From NCBI GenBank assembly GCA_040510195.1, contig JBEVJK010000042.1, forward strand, positions 1 through 64,000: 64,000 bases of DNA. Reading direction: 5' to 3'. A model generated the notes under the pieces. The model was not told the origin of the DNA and did no database searches. It was given only the letters and a program-made list of their open reading frames with translations. This DNA is from JBEVJK01 sp040510195. Lineage in GTDB: Bacteria; Pseudomonadota; Alphaproteobacteria; Rhizobiales; Rhizobiaceae. The position numbers and the translations under genes are program-made. Positions 1 to 7,546 of this stretch are shown piece after piece; within the stretch, counting starts at the first letter, position 1; the number at the start of each line of letters is the position of its first letter.

Positions 1-2
1 TC

Positions 3-206
3 GTGTTGGTCGGCTTCCTCGGCATTTCCTACGAGGAGGCGGCGGAGATCTGCGGCTGCGCGGTCGGCACCATCAAGAGCCGACTGGGACGCGCTCGCTT
101 GCGTCTGCTCGAGGAGCTTGGCGAGCGAACCTCCCACGGCATGTTCGAGCGGGCCTCGCACGGCATCGGTGAGCAGTTCGCGCAGGAAGTCGCGCTTCCC
201 ACGTAG
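3..206 (+). CDS. EcfG-type ECF sigma factor, 3' end only
   Basis: Only the last 67 codons are in the window; the gene begins upstream. The visible part is sigma-70 region 4: the helix-turn-helix stretch SYEEAAEICGCAVGTIKSRL at about residues 9-28, followed by a basic RARLRL segment. The EEAAEIC-CAVGTIKSR wording is typical of EcfG (ECF15) sigma factors, which drive the general stress response of Alphaproteobacteria under control of NepR and PhyR. The genes just downstream (membrane stress proteins, YciF) are typical EcfG targets and two promoter-like GGAAC motifs follow, which fits. Region 2 cannot be seen, so another ECF subgroup is possible. Confidence 0.75.
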   Translation: MLVGFLGISYEEAAEICGCAVGTIKSRLGRARLRLLEELGERTSHGMFERASHGIGEQFAQEVALPT

Positions 207-242
207 GAAGGTGGGCGCCTACCGCGCACGGCAAAATTTTCC

Positions 243-267
243 GGAACAATGCGAGACCGCCGTGGTT
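243..267 (+). promoter_or_regulatory. EcfG-like promoter
   Basis: GGAAC at 243-247 is followed after 16 bases by GGTT at 264-267. The alphaproteobacterial EcfG consensus is GGAAC-N16/17-cGTT, so there is one mismatch in the -10 element. It ends 22 bases before the ATG of the 24-residue peptide and lies between the sigma factor gene and the membrane-protein operon. The motif is seen; its use by EcfG is inferred. Confidence 0.5.
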
Positions 268-289
268 CGGCTCTCAAAGGAGCTCCATC

Positions 290-364
290 ATGAACGGTAT
301 CATCTATCTCATTGGCCTGGTGGTCGTGGTGCTGGCGATCCTTTCGTTCCTTGGTCTTTCCTGA
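290..364 (+). CDS. 24-residue hydrophobic membrane peptide
   Basis: A 24-codon gene starts at ATG 290 after a good ribosome site (AAAGGAG at 276-282) and stops at TGA 362. The product begins MNGIIYLIGL and is almost entirely one hydrophobic segment (residues 4-22, rich in V, L and I) with no signal cleavage site, so it should be a single-span inner-membrane miniprotein. Very similar short peptides are recalled from other Rhizobiales next to general-stress membrane genes. It precedes the next gene by 11 bases and is probably transcribed with it from the EcfG-like promoter at 243-267. Its function is unknown; small single-span proteins often modulate larger membrane partners. Confidence 0.7.
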   Translation: MNGIIYLIGLVVVVLAILSFLGLS

Positions 365-375
365 AGGAGAACGAC

Positions 376-969
376 GTGCACGACGATCCCTATGCCGACA
401 ACAGCCTGGATACAGCCACCGACGAGCTGTCGCGCGGCTATCAGAAAGAAAAGAATGGGGCGAGGAGAGCTCTGCACGATGCTGAGGGCGCCGTGTCGCA
501 GAAGGCTGGCGAAATAGCCTCCGAAGCCAAGGACGCCCTGCTCGATCAGGCCGCGGACAAGCAGAAGGACCTCGGAGCCAGCCTCGAGGCTTTTGGAGGA
601 GCGCTTCGTGCCGCAAGCGACCATTTGGCAAACAGTGACCAGAGGCGGGCAGCGTCGATGATACTCGAAGCCGCGGGCGGGCTGGAGCGACTTTCGACCT
701 CGCTTCGCTCCAAACCGATCGAGGAGGTGCTCGGAGAACTCCGGTCCTATGGACGCAACAACACGTCGGCCCTGATGGTGGGCTCTGTCGTAGCCGGTCT
801 CGCGCTCGGACGGTTCCTCAAGAGCTCATCCGCCAGCGATCTGAGCTCAAACGGGGCCTCCGATGGAGATTGGGGCGAGGATGATCGCTCTCAAGGATAT
901 GGAAGGTCGACCTCTGGTGGAGGCTCCGGGGAGTTTTCCTCGGACAGAAGGGGTCGGGACGATGAGTGA
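376..969 (+). CDS. Membrane-anchored amphipathic stress protein (DUF883-like)
   Basis: 197 residues starting at GTG 376, chosen because GAAGGAGA at 363-370 sits 5 bases upstream. Residues 1-130 are hydrophilic, alanine-rich and predicted helical or coiled (repeated A/E/K heptads); residues about 133-151 form a short hydrophobic segment (ALMVGSVVAGLALGRFL); the tail is Gly/Ser/Asp-rich. This layout resembles ElaB/YqjD (DUF883) proteins, which attach to the inner membrane and bind ribosomes in stationary phase, but the match is by architecture only. The end overlaps the holin-family gene by 8 bases. In E. coli a DUF883 gene (yqjD) also precedes a holin-family gene (yqjE). Confidence 0.6.
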   Translation: MHDDPYADNSLDTATDELSRGYQKEKNGARRALHDAEGAVSQKAGEIASEAKDALLDQAADKQKDLGASLEAFGGALRAASDHLANSDQRRAASMILEAAGGLERLSTSLRSKPIEEVLGELRSYGRNNTSALMVGSVVAGLALGRFLKSSSASDLSSNGASDGDWGEDDRSQGYGRSTSGGGSGEFSSDRRGRDDE

Positions 970-1357
970 CCAGACCAACAGCCGCAGCCTGTCCGAGTTG
1001 GTTTCCGACCTGACCCAGCAGGTCACCACGCTGGTCTATACGGAGAGTCGATTGCTTCGCGCAGAGCTGTCGGAAAAGCTCACGCAGATCGGCACAGGTG
1101 CCGTGGAAGTACTGGCGGGTGCCATCTGCCTGCTGGCGGCCTTGCTCGTTCTCCTTCAGGCACTTGTCATCGCCCTTGCCAACGCCGGCATGGGAGCCGG
1201 GTGGGCATCCCTCCTGGTTGGCTTGGTCGTGGCAGGCTTCGGTCTGATCCTATTGCGATCCGGAAGTGCCCAGCTGCGCCCCTCCGAGCTTGCCCCCGAC
1301 AGGACACAGGGTCAGCTGGCAAGCGATGCTCGAGTAGTCAAGGAACAAATGAAATGA
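962..1357 (+). CDS. Phage holin superfamily III-like membrane protein (YqjE type)
   Basis: 131 residues beginning at ATG 962, inside the end of the previous gene, which indicates translational coupling. Residues 1-45 are hydrophilic (helical, with TESRLLRAELSEK), then two membrane spans at about 48-75 and 80-102, then a charged tail. This is the pattern of the Actinobacteriophage holin III / YqjE family, which despite its name is widespread in bacterial chromosomes and not a lysis protein here: no phage genes are near. It shares the operon with the DUF883-like and DUF3618 genes and is likely part of one membrane stress unit. Confidence 0.7.
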   Translation: MSDQTNSRSLSELVSDLTQQVTTLVYTESRLLRAELSEKLTQIGTGAVEVLAGAICLLAALLVLLQALVIALANAGMGAGWASLLVGLVVAGFGLILLRSGSAQLRPSELAPDRTQGQLASDARVVKEQMK

Positions 1358-2175
1358 ACGACAAATCTGCCAGCGAACTCGAAAGAGAAGCCGAGACTGT
1401 CCGTGCGAAGGTTGCCGATACGGCAGAGTCCATAAGGAGCAAGATGTCACCTGGCCAGCTGATGGACGAGTTTACCAACTACGTTTCCGGTGGCGACGGT
1501 TCGATCGCCTTGCGAAACCTAGGCACCCAAGTACGGGACAATCCGTTGCCTTTGGTCCTGGTCGGCGCCGGTCTGGCATGGCTGATGCTCGGCCCCTCGG
1601 GACAGACCAATGGATCGCAAGGCGCGACATCGCTCGCCCAGCCCAGCGACGGAGCTGGGACTCCGCGCGGAGGGTCCTTTGCCCGCGGACGGGGAGTGGC
1701 CGATGCTGTGACGAATGCAGGCGCCTCGGCAGGTGAGCTGGGCCGCTCCGCCGCGGAGAGCCTGTCAGGCCTGGCCGACTCGGCCGTCAACACCGTTGCC
1801 GGGCTAAGCGGCAAGGGGAAAGGGTCAGCTTCCGCCTTGCTTGGCCAGGATCCCTTGGTCTTGGCAGCCCTCGGCATGGCGGTTGGGACTGCCATTGGTG
1901 CAATCCTGCCGCAGACCGAGATCGAGAACGAGCAACTGGGACCGTACCGCGATCGGCTGCTCGATGGCGCCGAAGATGTTCTCGACAAGGGTGCCGAGGC
2001 GGCCAAGGACGTTGCAGGCAAAGCTTATGCGACGGCGAAGAATGAAGCCGATAGCGACAGGCTTAAAGGCGGCAATATGTCGGTCGCCGAAAAGGTCGGG
2101 GAAGTCGTCAAGGCAGTGGCCGAAGAGGCCGAGCCCGACATCCGCAAAAGGCTTGGAGGCAAATCCGTCATCTGA
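1354..2175 (+). CDS. DUF3618 / nutrient-deprivation-induced-type protein
   Basis: 273 residues from ATG 1354; the ATGA overlap with the preceding stop marks coupling. The N-terminus (SELEREAETVRAKVADTAES at residues 5-24) is the DUF3618 helical motif. One span lies near residues 61-73 (LPLVLVGAGLAWLMLG) and a second weaker hydrophobic stretch near 171-192. The remainder is low-complexity, rich in Ala, Gly and Ser with many charged helical segments at the C-terminus. Rhizobial relatives are called nutrient-deprivation-induced proteins; the role is unknown. It is the last gene of the membrane stress operon. Confidence 0.75.
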   Translation: MNDKSASELEREAETVRAKVADTAESIRSKMSPGQLMDEFTNYVSGGDGSIALRNLGTQVRDNPLPLVLVGAGLAWLMLGPSGQTNGSQGATSLAQPSDGAGTPRGGSFARGRGVADAVTNAGASAGELGRSAAESLSGLADSAVNTVAGLSGKGKGSASALLGQDPLVLAALGMAVGTAIGAILPQTEIENEQLGPYRDRLLDGAEDVLDKGAEAAKDVAGKAYATAKNEADSDRLKGGNMSVAEKVGEVVKAVAEEAEPDIRKRLGGKSVI

Positions 2176-2188
2176 GCCGCAGGAGGCG

Positions 2189-2213
2189 GGAACAAGTGAA
2201 GCATCATCGAGTT
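2189..2213 (+). promoter_or_regulatory. EcfG-like promoter before the YciF-like gene
   Basis: GGAAC at 2189-2193, a 16-base spacer and AGTT at 2210-2213, one mismatch from GGAAC-N16-cGTT. It lies 50 bases before the start at 2263 in a gap with no gene. Together with the site at 243-267 it suggests EcfG controls both transcription units. The role is inferred from the motif and context. Confidence 0.45.
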
Positions 2214-2262
2214 TGACTGGACCCGCAAGTCGCAAAACCAACCCTTGTTAATGGAGACCAAC

Positions 2263-2790
2263 ATGGCAACCACAAGAAGTGCATCGAAGGCCACGATAAA
2301 GGGCCTGGAAGATCTTTTTCTCGATGGCCTCAAGGACATCTACTACGCCGAGAAGAAAATTCTGAAGGCGCTGCCGAAGATGGCAAAAGGCGCTGAGGGT
2401 AAGGAGGTCAGGGCGGCCTTCGAAAAGCACCTTGCAGAAACGGAAGCTCAGGTCGAGCGTCTTGAGCAGGTGTTCGAGCTGATCGGCGTAGCAGCCCGAG
2501 GCAAGACCTGTCCGGCCATCGATGGCATCATCGAGGAGGGTTCGGAGATCCTTTCCGAGTACAAGGGTGCTCCTGCGCTCGATGCAGGCCTTGTCGCGGC
2601 GGCGCAGGCCGTAGAGCACTACGAGATCGCCCGCTATGGCACGTTGATCGCCTGGGCAGAGCAGCTAGGGCATGCAGACGCTGTCAAGCTGCTCCAAGCG
2701 ACCTTGACCGAAGAGGAAGCGACGGACGAAGCGCTGAGCGCTTTGGGCGAAGGCGGGGTGAACGAACGCGCCATCGCAGAAGCGGCCTGA
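2263..2790 (+). CDS. YciE/YciF ferroxidase family protein (DUF892)
   Basis: 175 residues from ATG 2263, preceded at 5 bases by GGAGA; an upstream in-frame ATG at 2251 lacks a site. The protein is a four-helix ferritin-like bundle: residues 12-40 contain LEDLFLDGLKDIYYAEKKIL, the family signature, with Glu and His residues spaced along the helices (EKHLAETEAQV, AVEHYEIARYGTL) that would bind a di-iron centre. Relatives are stress-induced cytoplasmic proteins proposed to store or oxidise iron. It stands alone between an EcfG-like promoter and a terminator. Confidence 0.9.
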   Translation: MATTRSASKATIKGLEDLFLDGLKDIYYAEKKILKALPKMAKGAEGKEVRAAFEKHLAETEAQVERLEQVFELIGVAARGKTCPAIDGIIEEGSEILSEYKGAPALDAGLVAAAQAVEHYEIARYGTLIAWAEQLGHADAVKLLQATLTEEEATDEALSALGEGGVNERAIAEAA

Positions 2791-2818
2791 GACGCCGCTT
2801 CGATCCCGACACAAATTG

Positions 2819-2850
2819 AAAGGGCCTCCTCACGGAGGCCCTTTTACTTT
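2819..2850 (+). terminator. Rho-independent terminator after the YciF-like gene
   Basis: A perfect 11-base-pair stem (AAAGGGCCTCC at 2819-2829 with GGAGGCCCTTT at 2834-2844, loop TCAC) followed by TTACTTT. It ends the YciF transcript and lies between convergent genes, so it may also stop reading from the opposite strand. Confidence 0.9.
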
Positions 2851-2888
2851 CGGGACTTCACGCACCTGACGAAAGCCAACGCATCAAG

Positions 2889-4059
2889 TCAGGGCTTCAT
2901 GACAACTTTGATGCAGCCATCCTGCCTGTCGCGAAAGGTCTTGTAGAGGTCGGGACCCTCCTCGGGCGTAGCACGGTGGGTGATGACGAACGAAGGATCG
3001 ACCTCCCCCGCCTCGACTTTTGCAAGGAGCGGCCCGAGATAGCGCTGGGTGTGGGTCTGCCCCATCCGGAAGGTAAGCCCCTTGTTCATTGCGGCGCCGA
3101 AGGGGATATGTCGAGCAGTCCGACATAGACGCCGGGAACCGAGACCGTGCCGCCTTTCCGGCAGCAGAAGATCGCTTCCCGGAGCACATGGGGCCTGTCG
3201 GTGCCGAGGTAGAGGGCTGCTTTCGCCTTGTCGAGCATCGCATCCACGGTGGCCGTCGCGTCGGATTCGGTGCCGACGGCGTCGATGCAGCGGTCCGGCC
3301 CGCGGCCCTTGGTCATCTCCATGAGAGTGTCGTAGACTTTGACGGCGCTGAAATCGAGCGTTTGCGCCTTGCCGTGCTCGCGTGCCATGGCCAGCCTTTC
3401 GGGCACCTTGTCGATGGCGATGACCCGGCCGGCGCCGAGCATCCATGCCGATTGAATAGCGAATTGGCCGACCGGGCCGTAGCCCCACACGGCGACGGTG
3501 TCGCCCTCTTCGATGCCGGCATTCTCAGCGGCCATGTAGGCGGTGGGGAAGATATCGGACAAGAACAGCACCTGATCGTCGTCCAGCCCGTCAGGCACCT
3601 TGATCGGTCCGACATCGGCGAACGGCACCCGCAAATAGTCTGCCTGGCCGCCCCAGTACCCTCCCAACATGTGTGAATAGCCGAAGAGCCCCGCCGGCGA
3701 CTGTCCCATCGCTTCTACGGCCATCTTGGCGTTCGGGTTGGATCGGTCGCAAAGGGAGAAGAGCTGGCGCTGGCAGAAGAAGCATTCCCCACAGGAAATG
3801 TTGAACGGCACCACGATCCGGTCCCCGACCTTGAACTTGTGATGCGCCTTGCCGACCTCGACCACCTCCCCCATGGTTTCATGGCCGAGCACGTCGCCCT
3901 TTTCCATAGTAGGCAGTAGCCGTTCATAAGGTGAAGATCAGAACCGCAGATGGCACAGCTTGTCACCTTGATGATCACGTCCCTGCCGTCGACGATTGTC
4001 GGATCGTCGACGGAATCGCAGCGAATGTCGCCTTTGCCATACCAACAAAAGGCCTTCAT
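2889..4059 (-). pseudogene. Zinc-dependent alcohol dehydrogenase with two frameshifts
   Basis: The reading is a medium-chain zinc alcohol/formaldehyde-dehydrogenase-like enzyme of about 390 codons, full family length, starting at ATG 4059 with AAAGGAG upstream. Three pieces must be joined: 4059 to about 3915 (MKAFCWYGKGDI, catalytic-zinc Cys in CAICGSDLH), about 3915 to 3108 (GHETMGEVVEVG, structural-zinc cysteines CGECFFCQRQLFSLC, Rossmann GYGPVGQ), and about 3108 to 2889 (IPFGAAMNKGLTFRMG to the end). Each junction is explained by one missing base (near 3910-3917 and 3105-3111). Protein sequence is otherwise well kept, so these are either recent mutations or assembly errors. Confidence 0.8.
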
Positions 4060-4222
4060 CGATCGATCTCCTTTAGGGGGCTAGTGCGGGGGCGGGAGTT
4101 CAGTCGTTCGAGGCCGATCCGGGCGCGGTCATCTCTTGCTGCTGGTCGGCGAGGCGGCCGGCTGGATTGATGGGCGTCGGCAACCTCAAGCTTTTTCTTG
4201 AGGTACCGACCCCACCTGCCCG

Positions 4223-4821
4223 TTACCGTCCATCATCGCCGCGAAGATCTCGCACGTCGGCGGCGTAAGGCGGCGCGTCCGGGTCGAAGCGGCTCCAGCC
4301 ACCCTGTTCATAGTCGGTCCGCCGAGCCGAAAGGTCGACCGACCCAAGCTCGCTCAATATTTCCTCGGCCTGCCCAGCCTGGATGTCGTCGACCCGAGCC
4401 GTCACCAGCGCACCACCCCGGCGCACGCCTTCCGCATAGACGTGAGCGTCCCGCTCGGGAACTCCGGAGTCCGTCAGGGCACCTAAGATACCCCCCGGCA
4501 GCACCGCCAGCCGCCGCCCCGGCCACCGCGCCCACAGCGGTTGCCGCGAGCCAGCCGGCCGCGACCACCGGTCCAACGCCCGGGATCGCCATGAGACCGA
4601 GGCCGGTCAGCAACCCTCCCGCGCCTCCTACGACAGCACCTATTCCGGCACCGGTCGCGGCCTCCTCTCCGGCGTCCGAGCCGTTTCCTCCATCATGCCG
4701 ATCGTTCGAATTGTTCGCGACGATACTGATGTCAGCTTCCGGAACTCCGGTGGTTTCCAATTCGCGGACCGCATCTTCCGCATCATCATAGTCATCAAAC
4801 AAAGCTGTTACGGTTTTTCAC
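4223..4821 (-). pseudogene. Glycine-rich general-stress-type protein, frameshifted
   Basis: The N-terminal piece reads TVTALFDDYDDAEDAVREL and resembles the YflT/general stress protein 17M-like N-domain; it is followed by a long Gly/Ala membrane-like stretch (GAVVGGAGGLLTGLG) and a C-terminal part with SGVPERDAHVYAEGVRRGG, a second copy of the same fold. Two single-base insertions break it: an A run of five at 4814-4818 just after the likely GTG start at 4821 (GGAG at 4831-4834), and a run of six C at 4491-4496, after which the reading continues as ILGALTDSGVPE. Without repair the only start is TTG 4802 and the C-terminal domain is lost. Both indels are in homopolymers. Confidence 0.65.
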
Positions 4822-4838
4822 TGGTTTATTCTCCGTTG

Positions 4839-5570
4839 TTACTGGGTTTCGGAAACGACATTGCCCTGGTAGTCGAGGGCGATCGGAACCTCTTTGCCGT
4901 CCTTCGTCGCTTTGCCGCGCCAGATCCCCTCGTCATCCTTGACGAGCTCGGAGACGGCCGAGTAGCCCGCGCCTTGAATCCGGTCTTGCGCTTGATCTTG
5001 TGTGAAACTGTTGGCGCCAGGGACCGGTGCCGCGGCGCTCTCGCCTGTGGTTGCGCCGTCGTTGGAAGACTGTGAACCCGAGTCTGTCGCCAGCTTGTCG
5101 ACCGCCTCCTTGTGCATCTTGAGAGTCGGCACGGTTTCCTGGGCAAAGGTCTTCAGAGCGGCGTTGTCACCCTCTTTCGCGTAGCTTTCGAACAGGGCCA
5201 CCGCATCGGTATGAGCGTCGCGCTGCATTTTCACATAGGAGGCATCGAATGTTTCACTGGGACCTTTGAGGGCGTCCAGATCAGCTTTGTGTTTCGCGTC
5301 GAGCTCCGCAGGGATCGACAGCTTTTGCTCCTTGGCAATTTCTTGAAGCTTGGCGTTTGCGGGGCCATGATCGGTGATCATCTTCTGAGCGAAACCCTGC
5401 ACATCCTTGCCGCCCTCCTCGACTGCCAGCTTGCTCGACTCCACTTCGAACATGCCGCCGTTGGCTGCCTTGGTGACGAAGTCTTGGGGGCTGTAGGCCG
5501 ACACGGCAGGCATCGCAAAGCCAATAAGCGCCGCACTGGCCAGACCGGCCAGCAAGTATCTGCTTTTCAT
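4839..5570 (-). CDS. Secreted DUF4142 protein with C-terminal PepSY-like domain
   Basis: 243 residues from ATG 5570. Residues 1-25 are a signal peptide (hydrophobic LLAGLASAALIGFAMPAVSA). Residues about 27-165 are the DUF4142 four-helix ferritin-like domain (FVTKAANGGMFEVESSKLA, several His). A Ser/Gly/Ala linker leads to residues 180-243, which look like a small PepSY-type domain (NSFTQDQAQDRIQGAGYSAV ending YQGNVVSETQ). It is exported to the periplasm. The next gene on the strand starts 17 bases on, so the two are probably cotranscribed. DUF4142 proteins occur widely in stress regions; no activity is established. Confidence 0.8.
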   Translation of the reverse strand: MKSRYLLAGLASAALIGFAMPAVSAYSPQDFVTKAANGGMFEVESSKLAVEEGGKDVQGFAQKMITDHGPANAKLQEIAKEQKLSIPAELDAKHKADLDALKGPSETFDASYVKMQRDAHTDAVALFESYAKEGDNAALKTFAQETVPTLKMHKEAVDKLATDSGSQSSNDGATTGESAAAPVPGANSFTQDQAQDRIQGAGYSAVSELVKDDEGIWRGKATKDGKEVPIALDYQGNVVSETQ

Positions 5571-5729
5571 TTGGGTGGTCCTTCTTTCTTGAAAGGCTGT
5601 TGAAGGACGAGCAAGCTCCAGGGCGGTTTGTTCCTCGCCGCGCCGAATCAATCTCTCGACAGATTGCCTGGTCTGGGGGAAAACCACGCCAGACAGGGGC
5701 TCCGCGTGTTGCGCCAGAGGATGTCTCGA

Positions 5730-6830
5730 TCAGATAAGGAGCCGGTCGACGGCAACGGATTTCACGATCGCGTGAACCGGCTGCCCGGAAGAGAGTTGAA
5801 GAAGGCGTGCCGATCTCGCTGTAACGCTCGCGATCAGCCGATCGGACCCGCAACGCATCAGGACCAAGCACGTGCCGAGCGCCGGTTCTGAAACGGATTC
5901 CACCACCGTCGGTAAGACGTTGAGGGCGCTAATCGATCGAGGCACCTCCCTCGCCACCAGGACGTCGCTGGCAGCGATACGGGCCCGGAACCGCACGCCG
6001 ACGCGCAGCTCGCCGAGAGGCAGCCGCCACTCGCCGCCGTCCGACCGAAGGATCGCAAGGCCGTCCGACTCCTCGGCGCCGACGACCTCGAGTTCAATCA
6101 ACGCGAACGGCTCATCCTGACTTTGTCGGCTCCTGCTCGTCGGCGCGTCCGGCATACCCACTCCTGCCAACGTCTCCTGGACCGGGCCGCTTGCCATGAT
6201 CTGCCCGTCTCTCAGCCTGACGACGTCGGTCGCGAGGCGTGACACCTCAGCCAGCGAATGGCTCACATAGACGATCGGAATGCGGAGTTGGTCCCGCATT
6301 CGCTCGATATAGGGAAGGATTTCCGCCTTCCGTGGCTCGTCCAGCGAAGCGAGCGGCTCGTCCATCAGGATCAGTCGCGGGCTCGCATTTAGCGCACGGC
6401 CAATCGCCACACGCTGCTTCTCTCCCCCGGACAAGGCCGCTGGTCGGCGGTCCAGCAGTTGGCCGATCCCCAGCATCTGAACGAGAGAATCGAAATCGGA
6501 ATAGCGGTCGGCCTTCGGGGAGAAGAAGGAGCCATAGCGCAGGTTCTGGGCGACCGTCAGGTGCGGAAAGAGCCGCGCATCCTGAAAGACATAGCCGATC
6601 CTTCGTCGGTACTTGGGCACAAAGACCCCGGCGGCGGTGTCGACCAAGACGTGATTGTCCACCACGACGCGGCCGCGATCCGGACGCAGTAGCCCTCCGA
6701 TGGTGTTGATCAGCGTTGTCTTGCCGGATCCTGAGGAACCGAACAGCGCTGTCAGTCGGCCGCTGCTCTCGAAAGCAGCCTTCAACGTGAAACTGCCTTG
6801 TCGATGAAAGACGTCGACCGACAGGGTCAT
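5730..6830 (-). CDS. modC: Molybdate ABC transporter ATP-binding protein ModC
   Basis: 366 residues from ATG 6830, overlapping the modB stop by 4 bases (ATGA). Walker A is GSSGSGKT at residues 31-38, the signature LSGGEKQRVAIGRALN lies near 129-144, and Walker B LILMDEPLASLDE follows. Residues about 285-355 form a TOBE/Mop domain that binds molybdate, the mark of ModC among ABC ATPases. The subunit sits on the cytoplasmic side and powers molybdate or tungstate import with ModB and ModA. It is the last gene of modABC. Confidence 0.95.
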   Translation of the reverse strand: MTLSVDVFHRQGSFTLKAAFESSGRLTALFGSSGSGKTTLINTIGGLLRPDRGRVVVDNHVLVDTAAGVFVPKYRRRIGYVFQDARLFPHLTVAQNLRYGSFFSPKADRYSDFDSLVQMLGIGQLLDRRPAALSGGEKQRVAIGRALNASPRLILMDEPLASLDEPRKAEILPYIERMRDQLRIPIVYVSHSLAEVSRLATDVVRLRDGQIMASGPVQETLAGVGMPDAPTSRSRQSQDEPFALIELEVVGAEESDGLAILRSDGGEWRLPLGELRVGVRFRARIAASDVLVAREVPRSISALNVLPTVVESVSEPALGTCLVLMRCGSDRLIASVTARSARLLQLSSGQPVHAIVKSVAVDRLLI

Positions 6831-7528
6831 TCGAGTTCCAGGCGACGGGCGACCTGGCGGGCAAAGATCTCCGAGGCAACGAGCGCCGTCATGGCAACGG
6901 CGATCGAAACGAGTGTCAGCCTCAGCGCGCCAAGGTCGCCACCAGGAACCTGGGTGAATGTGTAGATCGCCGACGGCAGCGTTTGTGTCTCGCCCGGTAT
7001 ATTGGAGACAAAAGTTATCGTCGCGCCGAACTCGCCCATCGCCTTGGCAAATGAAAGGATCATGCCTGCAATGACGCCGGGCAGAATCAACGGAAGGGTG
7101 ATCGTGGTGAAAACCCAGGCCGGCGAAGCGCCTAGCGTTCCGGCAGCAGCCTCGAGCCGCCGGTCGACCGCCTCGATCGATAGCCGAATCGCTCTGACCA
7201 ACAGCGGAAAGGCCATGATGCCGCAGGCAAGCGCGGCTCCCGTCCAACGAAACGAAAAGACGATGCCACAGCAGCTATCGAGAAACGAACCGACCGGCCC
7301 CTTGCGCCCAAAGGTGATCAAAAGAAGGTAGCCTGTCACCACGGGTGGCAGGATCAGCGGCAAATGGACGACCCCGTTGAGGACCGCCTTCCCCCAGAAC
7401 TGCCGGCGTGCCAGCAGCCAAGCAACGGCGACCCCCAGCGGCAGGCTGGCGATCGTTGCCCAGGTCGAAACCCAGATGGACAGCCGAACCGCGGTCCACT
7501 CCTGCGCGCTCAGCGCCAGCCATTCCAT
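6827..7528 (-). CDS. modB: Molybdate ABC transporter permease ModB
   Basis: 233 residues from ATG 7528. Five or six membrane spans are visible; the ABC coupling motif EAAAGTLGASPAWVFTTITL at about residues 125-144 contacts ModC. ModB-specific wording includes LPLILPPVVTGYLLL near residue 56 and AKAMGEFGATITFVSNIPG near 165. It forms the inner-membrane channel, sits 18 bases after modA and overlaps modC. Confidence 0.95.
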   Translation of the reverse strand: MEWLALSAQEWTAVRLSIWVSTWATIASLPLGVAVAWLLARRQFWGKAVLNGVVHLPLILPPVVTGYLLLITFGRKGPVGSFLDSCCGIVFSFRWTGAALACGIMAFPLLVRAIRLSIEAVDRRLEAAAGTLGASPAWVFTTITLPLILPGVIAGMILSFAKAMGEFGATITFVSNIPGETQTLPSAIYTFTQVPGGDLGALRLTLVSIAVAMTALVASEIFARQVARRLELE

Positions 7529-7546
7529 CCGTCGGCGGCAGCCTCC

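Noticed and set aside
962..1357. Holin-family gene as evidence of a prophage
   Set aside because: No phage structural, integrase or lysis genes are near. Chromosomal YqjE-type proteins share this family and this operon context.
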